Of a stretch of 64,000 nucleotides of DNA, positions 59,554 through 64,000 are shown in pieces (position 1 is the stretch's first letter; each line of letters begins with the position of its first letter). The notes beneath the pieces are model-generated. The model saw nothing but the letters and a program-made list of their open reading frames with translations. It did not search any database and had not been told where the DNA came from. The position numbers were made by a program, and so were the translations under genes. Source of the stretch: Reyranella massiliensis 521 (lineage in GTDB: Bacteria; Pseudomonadota; Alphaproteobacteria; Reyranellales; Reyranellaceae); assembly GCF_000312425.1 (NCBI RefSeq), contig NZ_HE997181.1, forward strand, positions 1,174,330-1,238,329, read 5' to 3'.

Positions 59554-60341
59554 GCGGCGCGTCCCAGATAGGCTTCGAGCACGGCCTCGTTGCGCTGGAT
59601 CTCCGCCGGCGTTCCCTCCGCCAGCTTGCGGCCCTGGTCGATCACCACGATGCGATCGGCAATCGCCATGATGAGATCCATGTGATGCTCGATCACGACC
59701 ACGGCGACGCCGCGGCGGCGCAGGTCGATCAGCAAATCGGCAAGGCGTTGCATGTCCGTACCGCCGGTGCCCGCTGCGGGCTCGTCGATCAGCAGCGCGC
59801 GCGCGCCAGCACCATAGGCCAAGACGATGGAAAGCAGGCGTTGCGTGCCATAGGCAATATCGCCCGGCCGCTTGCCATGCTCGGAAGCAGGGATGCCGAA
59901 CGACGAAAGCAGCTCGGCAGCGGCAGCTTCGGCGCGCCGACGGGTTGCGGCTTCGCGCCAGGGCAGGGCGAGCGACTGGATCAAGGATGTCGAGTGTTCG
60001 CGCAGCATCGACGCGGCAGCATTCTCGAGCAGCGACAGTTCGCCAAAGAAGGCATTGTGCTGGAAAGTGCGTCGCAGGCCGAGGCGGGCTAGTTCGTGCG
60101 TCGGCAAGTCACCAACATCGCGACCGTCGAGTTGCACCTTGCCCTGCCGGTGTACGGCATTCGTTACGGCTGCGAAGCACGAGCTCTTGCCGGCGCCGTT
60201 CGGTCCGATGATGCCCAGCACCTCGCCGCCGGACACCTGCCAGCTCATGTCCGACAGGGCCGTCAGCGCGCCATAGCGTACGGTCAGGCCTTCAACGGCG
60301 AGATGAGGGCGCTCGCCGCTGCTTGTCGCCGTGGCAACCAA
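59550..60341 (-). CDS. livG: branched-chain amino-acid ABC transporter ATP-binding protein
   Basis: A 263-residue ABC ATPase: Walker A GPNGAGKSSCFAAVT (~42-56), Walker B ALLIDEPAAGTGG and H-loop VVIEHHMDLIMAIADRIVVIDQGRKLAEGTPAEIQ, typical of LivG. The signature motif reads IAYGTQRLLSIV, a deviation from the LSYGQQR usually seen in LivG. The TTG start follows the livJ stop immediately, without spacing; a start a few codons further in is possible but no better site is visible. Confidence 0.88.
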   Translation of the reverse strand: MVATATSSGERPHLAVEGLTVRYGALTALSDMSWQVSGGEVLGIIGPNGAGKSSCFAAVTNAVHRQGKVQLDGRDVGDLPTHELARLGLRRTFQHNAFFGELSLLENAAASMLREHSTSLIQSLALPWREAATRRRAEAAAAELLSSFGIPASEHGKRPGDIAYGTQRLLSIVLAYGAGARALLIDEPAAGTGGTDMQRLADLLIDLRRRGVAVVVIEHHMDLIMAIADRIVVIDQGRKLAEGTPAEIQRNEAVLEAYLGRAA

Positions 60342-61514
60342 CTACTTCAGGACCTCGATCTTCGCCGTCTTGCCGTCGACGACCTTGATGACGGTTTCCT
60401 TGTGCTGCGCCTGGCCGTTTGCCGCGAAAGCGAGGTTGCCCAGGATAGTGCCGGATACCGTCTTGCCGCGGATCGCTTCGGCAACAGCCTTGCGGTCGAG
60501 GCTCTTGGCCGCGTTGGCGGCGCTGGCCCAGACTTCGAGGGCGGCCGCACCCAGGGCGGCACCCTTGTCCGGCAGTTCGTTGTGCGCCTTCTTGTAGGCC
60601 GCGACGAACTCGATGTTCTCCTTGATGCCGTCGAACGGCGGCAGGTCGGGGAAGTAGATGTCGGCGGAGACCACGCCCGTCATCGCTTCGCCCGCGATCC
60701 TGAAGACGGTCGGCAGGATGGTGCCGACGGCGCCGACCAGCGTGCCCTCGATGCCGGCCTGGCGATACTGCTGGATCAACGCCGGCATGCCGGAGGATTC
60801 GGCGGCGTTGATCGCCACGACCGCATCCGGCTTGGCTTGCTTCACGTTGGCGAGGCTGACGCGGAAGTCCGTTTGCTTGAATGGGAACTGTTCGGTGACG
60901 ACCTTTTCCCACGGCTTGCCGAGCTTGGTCATCTCGGCTTCGATGACGGCCTGCGCACCGTTGCCGTAGGCATCGTTCTGCGTCAGGAAGCCGATCCGCT
61001 TTGCGTTGAGCTTGTTCAACAGGATGTCGGCAATCACCTTGCCATCCTGGCCGTTCGAGCTGTTGATGCGCACTGCATAGGGGTTGGCCTGGCCGGCCAG
61101 GATCGGGTCGGCCTTGGACACGGCCGTGATGTCGAGAATGTTGCCGCGCGCCAGCACGGGTTGCATGGCGAGCGTGACGGGGCTGTTCCAGCCTTCGATG
61201 ACGACGGCGACTTTCTCGGCCACCATCTCGTTGGCGCGCGTGACGCCGACCGCTGGCGTGCTCTCGTCGTCCTTGCTGACGAGGACGATCTTGCGACCCA
61301 GAACGCCGCCCTTGGCGTTGATCATGTCGGCCGCGATCTTCACGGCATGAGTGACGGCCTGGCCGTTGGGGCCGGCGGGGCCCGACAGCGGGAAGATCGT
61401 GCCGACCTTGATCGACTGGTCCTGCGCGCGCACCAGCGACGGCAGTGCGAGCGTCGCTACACCCGCCGTCGCGCCCATCGTGATTTGACGTCGCCCGAGC
61501 AACTTCGAAGACAT
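60342..61514 (-). CDS. livJ: branched-chain amino-acid ABC transporter substrate-binding protein
   Basis: A 390-residue periplasmic receptor of the Leu/Ile/Val-binding (peripla_BP_6) fold. A Tat-like signal, GRRQITMGATAGVATLALPSLVRAQ (~7-31), precedes IKVGTIFPLSGPAGPNGQAVTHAVKIAADMINAKGGVLGRKIVLVSKDDES, the family start. Ligand could be a branched-chain amino acid, amide or another organic acid; the fold does not decide. ATG 61514 is chosen over ATG 61529/61532 because AAGGAG lies at ideal spacing. That ribosome-binding site sits at the end of one arm of a 13-bp inverted repeat. Confidence 0.88.
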   Translation of the reverse strand: MSSKLLGRRQITMGATAGVATLALPSLVRAQDQSIKVGTIFPLSGPAGPNGQAVTHAVKIAADMINAKGGVLGRKIVLVSKDDESTPAVGVTRANEMVAEKVAVVIEGWNSPVTLAMQPVLARGNILDITAVSKADPILAGQANPYAVRINSSNGQDGKVIADILLNKLNAKRIGFLTQNDAYGNGAQAVIEAEMTKLGKPWEKVVTEQFPFKQTDFRVSLANVKQAKPDAVVAINAAESSGMPALIQQYRQAGIEGTLVGAVGTILPTVFRIAGEAMTGVVSADIYFPDLPPFDGIKENIEFVAAYKKAHNELPDKGAALGAAALEVWASAANAAKSLDRKAVAEAIRGKTVSGTILGNLAFAANGQAQHKETVIKVVDGKTAKIEVLK

Positions 61515-61522
61515 GGCGTTCT

Positions 61523-61569
61523 CCTTCATCAATGAGCGTTTATTTAGAAAACTTCTTCATTGATGAAGG
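61523..61569 (-). promoter_or_regulatory. 13-bp perfect inverted repeat overlapping the livJ ribosome-binding site
   Basis: CCTTCATCAATGA (61523-61535) and TCATTGATGAAGG (61557-61569) are perfectly complementary, with a 21-base AT-rich spacer. Read on the minus strand, the second arm ends GATGAAGG and runs straight into AGAACGCC and the livJ ATG, so the arm contains most of the Shine-Dalgarno. In mRNA the hairpin would hide the ribosome-binding site; in DNA it could be an operator. Confidence 0.72.
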
Positions 61570-61621
61570 TTTACGAGTCAACGCGGCCCGGCCGCTCTGC
61601 AATTTCTGAAGCGTTGCTGCT

Positions 61622-62413
61622 TCAGCGGCCCTTCCAGTTGGGCTTGCGCTTCTCGGCGAAGGCCTTCGGTCCTTCGACGGTGTCCTCGCTGTGCGCCATC
61701 GCGATGAAGGCCGGGTAGTGCTGGTTGCGCATCGAGATCTCCAGCGACGGCGTGTCGAGCGAACGCATCACGACCTGCTTGGTGGCGCGCACCGACATGG
61801 GCGAGCAGGCGAGAATGTCGCTGGCCCAGCGCTTGGCCGATGCCATGAGTTCGGCGTGCGGCACGACTTCGGTGACGAAGCCCAGATCGTAGCCTTCCTT
61901 GGCCGAGACGTGGCGTCCGGTCAGCATCATGCCCATGGCCTTCTTGAGCGGGATCATGCGTGACAGGCGCTGCATGCCGCCAGCGCCGGCGGCGAGGCCC
62001 ACCTTGGGCTCGGGAAGGGCGAAGGTCGCCTTGTCTGAGGCAATGATGATGTCGCAGGCCAGCGCGATTTCGAAGCCGCCGCCCATGGCGACGCCGTTCA
62101 CCGCTGCGATCACCGGCTTATCGAGATCGAAGCGGTTGGCGAGCCCGCCGAAACCCTTGGCCGGATGAACCGGGCGCTTGCCGGTCTTGGCCTGGATCTC
62201 GGCATGGTACTTGAGGTCGTTGCCGGCCGAGAAGGCCTTGTCGCCGGCGCCCGTGATGATGGCGACCCACAGATCGGGGTTGGTCTGGAATTCATCGAAT
62301 GCCTCGACCAGTTCCTGGTTCGCCATGGGATGGCAGGCGTTGTAGACCTCGGGGCGGTTGATCGTGACGATCATCAAGCGGCCGTCGGTCTCGACTTTGC
62401 TGAACTGGCCCAT
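61622..62413 (-). CDS. enoyl-CoA hydratase/isomerase (crotonase family)
   Basis: A 263-residue crotonase: IITGAGDKAFSAGNDLKYHAEIQ (~53-75), VNGVAMGGGFEIALACDIIIAS (~106-127), FALPEPKVGLAAGAGGMQRLSRMI and the terminal AFAEKRKPNWKGR. The EPKVGL segment carries the position of one catalytic acid; this pattern is close to carnitinyl-CoA dehydratase (CaiD)-like and general enoyl-CoA hydratases. GGAGGAAATTGC precedes the ATG. It lies upstream of livJ on the same strand, 107 bases away, so joint transcription with the transporter is possible. Confidence 0.88.
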   Translation of the reverse strand: MGQFSKVETDGRLMIVTINRPEVYNACHPMANQELVEAFDEFQTNPDLWVAIITGAGDKAFSAGNDLKYHAEIQAKTGKRPVHPAKGFGGLANRFDLDKPVIAAVNGVAMGGGFEIALACDIIIASDKATFALPEPKVGLAAGAGGMQRLSRMIPLKKAMGMMLTGRHVSAKEGYDLGFVTEVVPHAELMASAKRWASDILACSPMSVRATKQVVMRSLDTPSLEISMRNQHYPAFIAMAHSEDTVEGPKAFAEKRKPNWKGR

Positions 62414-62525
62414 GCAATTTCCTCCAAATAAGTAGTGAATGGCGATTTACCGCAGAACTCGGTTGCAGGGGTATCCAAAATGCCGCGGTGAAAAGTCAGG
62501 CGGAATGCACCATCTGCTAGGTGAA

Positions 62526-62987
62526 ATGAAAAATTCAATCTTCAGGCACGCCGCCGCGACCACGGCAGGGGCGGTGGTCGCATTTTTGGCCATTGTCACA
62601 CCGACTGCGGCGGCGGAGCCGTCCTCACCACAGGTTGTGTCCACGCCGGGCGCTGCGCTTTCCCCGTCCGCGCGTACCCGGCCGGCCGGCAACACCGCAA
62701 AGTCACCCCAGCGCTCGTCCCTGGCCCCCGCCGAGACCCAGCCTACCGGCGCCGAGATTGTGGGTAGATTGTTGTCGCCGGGGGCCTCGGACCCGGATGT
62801 ACCCTTGCCGCACCCCGATCTGGCGGAGCGGTCCGACACGGCGCCCGAGCCGCTGAGCGGCCCGACGCTGTTCGGCCGACGGGAGTCGGGCGGTGGCGTC
62901 ATTGGCCTCAGGATGCCCATTCCCGTTGACCGCAGCGGGGCATCGGCTGGCACAAGATCTAGTAGCGGGGCTGTACGCAATCCCTGA
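62526..62987 (+). CDS. small secreted Pro/Ser/Ala-rich protein (hypothetical)
   Basis: A 153-residue protein with a signal peptide (MKNSIFRHAAATTAGAVVAFLAIVTPTAAA, ~1-30). The mature chain is low-complexity, rich in Pro, Ser, Ala, Thr and Gly, with no Cys, and looks intrinsically disordered. No family is recognisable. ATG 62526 with AGGTGA just upstream fits the signal-peptide start; ATG 62505 is an alternative. It lies between a crotonase gene (divergent) and the OmpA gene, so an envelope role is a guess. Confidence 0.6.
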   Translation: MKNSIFRHAAATTAGAVVAFLAIVTPTAAAEPSSPQVVSTPGAALSPSARTRPAGNTAKSPQRSSLAPAETQPTGAEIVGRLLSPGASDPDVPLPHPDLAERSDTAPEPLSGPTLFGRRESGGGVIGLRMPIPVDRSGASAGTRSSSGAVRNP

Positions 62988-63080
62988 CTTTCACAAGCGC
63001 TGCTAGAGGCCCGATAATGCGGGACTGTTGCCCCGCCGCCACAGGACTCTCGCGACTGAATGACGGCCTCTTTGCCTTGG

Positions 63081-63110
63081 TTGCGCCTCACCAGAACTGG
63101 TGTGTATAAA
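63081..63110 (+). promoter_or_regulatory. probable sigma-70 promoter of the OmpA gene with inverted repeat between the boxes
   Basis: TTGCGC (63081-63086) and TATAAA (63105-63110) are separated by 18 bases. Between them CACCAG-AA-CTGGTG (63089-63102) is a perfect 6+6 inverted repeat, a candidate repressor site. The promoter lies 80 bases upstream of the OmpA ATG. Confidence 0.5.
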
Positions 63111-63189
63111 AGCCTGTGAGGTTGGTCCAAGCCAGCCCGCCTGAATGAAGTTCGGTTTCGACCAGTTTTGAAGACGAGGGGAAGTACTC

Positions 63190-64000
63190 ATGAAGAAGGC
63201 ACTTCTGGCTGCCGCGGCGGTAGTTGCTCTGCCGGTCATGGCGCAGGCGCAGTCGCCGCAGCCCGGTATCTATATCGGTGCGGAAGGCGGCCTGAACTGG
63301 CTGCTGAACACCAACATCGCAGGCGTGAACGTTTCGCCGCAGACGGGCTGGGCAGTCGGTGGTGTGATCGGTTACGACTTCGTGGGCCCGCGCGTTGAGA
63401 TCGAGGGTGTGTACCGTCAGAACGGCACCAACCTCTGGATCCCGGGCGCTGCCGCCAACACCCAGGTCGGCCAGCTCGGCATCCTCGCCAACTTGCTGTA
63501 CGACTTCATGCCGGGTTCGGTGATCACGCCGTACATCGGTGCCGGTGCCGGTATCGGCTTCGTCGACAGCAACTCCTCGCTGGGCAGCACGGTGTTCGCC
63601 TATCAGGGCATCGTCGGTGTGAGCTGGAACGTCGACACGAACTTCCGCGTCAACCTGGACGGCCGCTACTACGGTACGTCGAACCCGACCATCAACACGG
63701 CTTGGGGCAGCCAGAGCTGGAGCAACAACAACTTCAGCGTGATGCTCGGCCTGCAGTTCAAGTTCGGCTCGGCTCCGGCCGCTCCGCCGCCGCCGGCTCC
63801 GGCCGTCGCGCCGCCGTCGTACATGGTGTTCTTCGATTGGGACCGCTCGAACCTGTCGGCCCAGGCTCTGAACACGATCAAGCAGGCCGCTCAGGCCTAC
63901 AAGACCAAGGGCAACGCGCGCATCACGGCGACGGGCCACACGGATACGTCGGGCTCGGAGCAGTACAACATGGCGCTGTCGCTGCGCCGTGCGAACGCTG
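63190..64000 (+). CDS. OmpA-family outer-membrane protein (3' truncated by the window)
   Basis: At least 270 residues. A signal peptide (MKKALLAAAAVVALPVMAQA, ~1-20) precedes an eight-stranded beta-barrel (YIGAEGGLNWLL ... FSVMLGLQFKFG, ~25-195) of alternating aromatic/hydrophobic strands. A Pro/Ala hinge (APAAPPPPAPAVAPP) follows, and then an OmpA peptidoglycan-binding domain starting YMVFFDWDRSNLSAQALNTI and containing TGHTDTSGSEQYNMALSLRRANA, cut by the window end. It anchors the outer membrane to peptidoglycan and may form small pores. GAGGGGAAG precedes the ATG. Confidence 0.93.
   Translation, partial: MKKALLAAAAVVALPVMAQAQSPQPGIYIGAEGGLNWLLNTNIAGVNVSPQTGWAVGGVIGYDFVGPRVEIEGVYRQNGTNLWIPGAAANTQVGQLGILANLLYDFMPGSVITPYIGAGAGIGFVDSNSSLGSTVFAYQGIVGVSWNVDTNFRVNLDGRYYGTSNPTINTAWGSQSWSNNNFSVMLGLQFKFGSAPAAPPPPAPAVAPPSYMVFFDWDRSNLSAQALNTIKQAAQAYKTKGNARITATGHTDTSGSEQYNMALSLRRANA

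Noticed and set aside
1..64000. tRNA, rRNA, CRISPR arrays, insertion sequences or prophage
   Set aside because: Reading both strands I found no tRNA cloverleaf, no regularly spaced repeats, no transposase, integrase or phage proteins.

Overview
This is a gene-dense, high-GC stretch of a bacterial chromosome. The gene families point to an alphaproteobacterium of the Rhodospirillales/Rhizobiales kind: two orphan Bug-type tricarboxylate receptors, a CaiB-type CoA transferase, many SDRs, crotonases and GMC oxidoreductases, a PmtA-type methyltransferase and an NdvB-like glucan synthase. A Reyranella- or Bradyrhizobium-like organism would fit, but this is inference from gene content. I see no rRNA, tRNA, insertion sequence, prophage or CRISPR array. 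The window cuts one gene at each end: a GH17/GT2 glucan synthase on the left and an OmpA-family porin on the right.

Left part (1-21.4 kb): glucan synthase, PmtA-like methyltransferase, Nudix hydrolase, MaoC hydratase, Bug receptor, GST and a YegD-type Hsp70. A minus-strand trio follows (an internally duplicated protein of unknown function, a 73-aa biotinyl protein and a YeiH exporter). Next come a DTW tRNA-modifying enzyme and a tightly coupled iorA-iorB-paaI-thioesterase operon for aryl-2-oxoacid oxidation, then a GMC oxidoreductase, an AI-2E permease, a secreted VWA protein, and a CoA-transferase/dienoyl-CoA-reductase pair.

Middle (21.4-41.8 kb): a gene-poor 1.3-kb stretch holds hairpins and two small ORFs, one encoding a zinc-ribbon protein. 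It is followed by speD-speE-usp, a CmcJ/NvfI-like oxidoreductase, a hydrolase, an SDR, an amidase and a second Bug receptor. The minus-strand acyl-CoA carboxylase locus is remarkable. The carboxyltransferase ORF runs in frame, without a stop, into the biotin carboxylase ORF, across an out-of-frame remnant of the C-terminus of a crotonase gene. This looks like a deletion that created a CT-BC-BCCP fusion. Next come an SDR, an SCP2 protein, a CGNR regulator divergent from a VOC protein, GNAT, GFA, gamma-glutamyltransferase, a lipoprotein, an acyl-CoA ligase and a second GNAT.

Right part (41.9-64 kb): a DUF2272 lipoprotein precedes a type I secretion ABC/HlyD pair. Facing it is a six-gene minus-strand operon (gamma carbonic anhydrase, VOC, second DUF2272 protein, GMC oxidoreductase, two glycosyltransferases), divergent from a LiuR-like MerR regulator and an acyl-CoA dehydrogenase. 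Near-perfect 22-bp palindromes with the core TTTACGTAAA lie in the MerR promoter and, 17 kb away, upstream of the carboxylase operon, which predicts a shared regulon for acyl-CoA and branched-chain catabolism. Then come LysR, YnfA, a hydrolase, a crotonase, a complete livJ-G-F-H-M branched-chain amino-acid ABC transporter whose first gene has its ribosome-binding site inside a 13-bp inverted repeat, another crotonase, a small secreted proline-rich protein and the OmpA porin.

As a whole the window is catabolic: uptake of organic acids and amino acids, CoA activation, beta-oxidation-like steps and biotin-dependent carboxylation, with some envelope and secretion functions.
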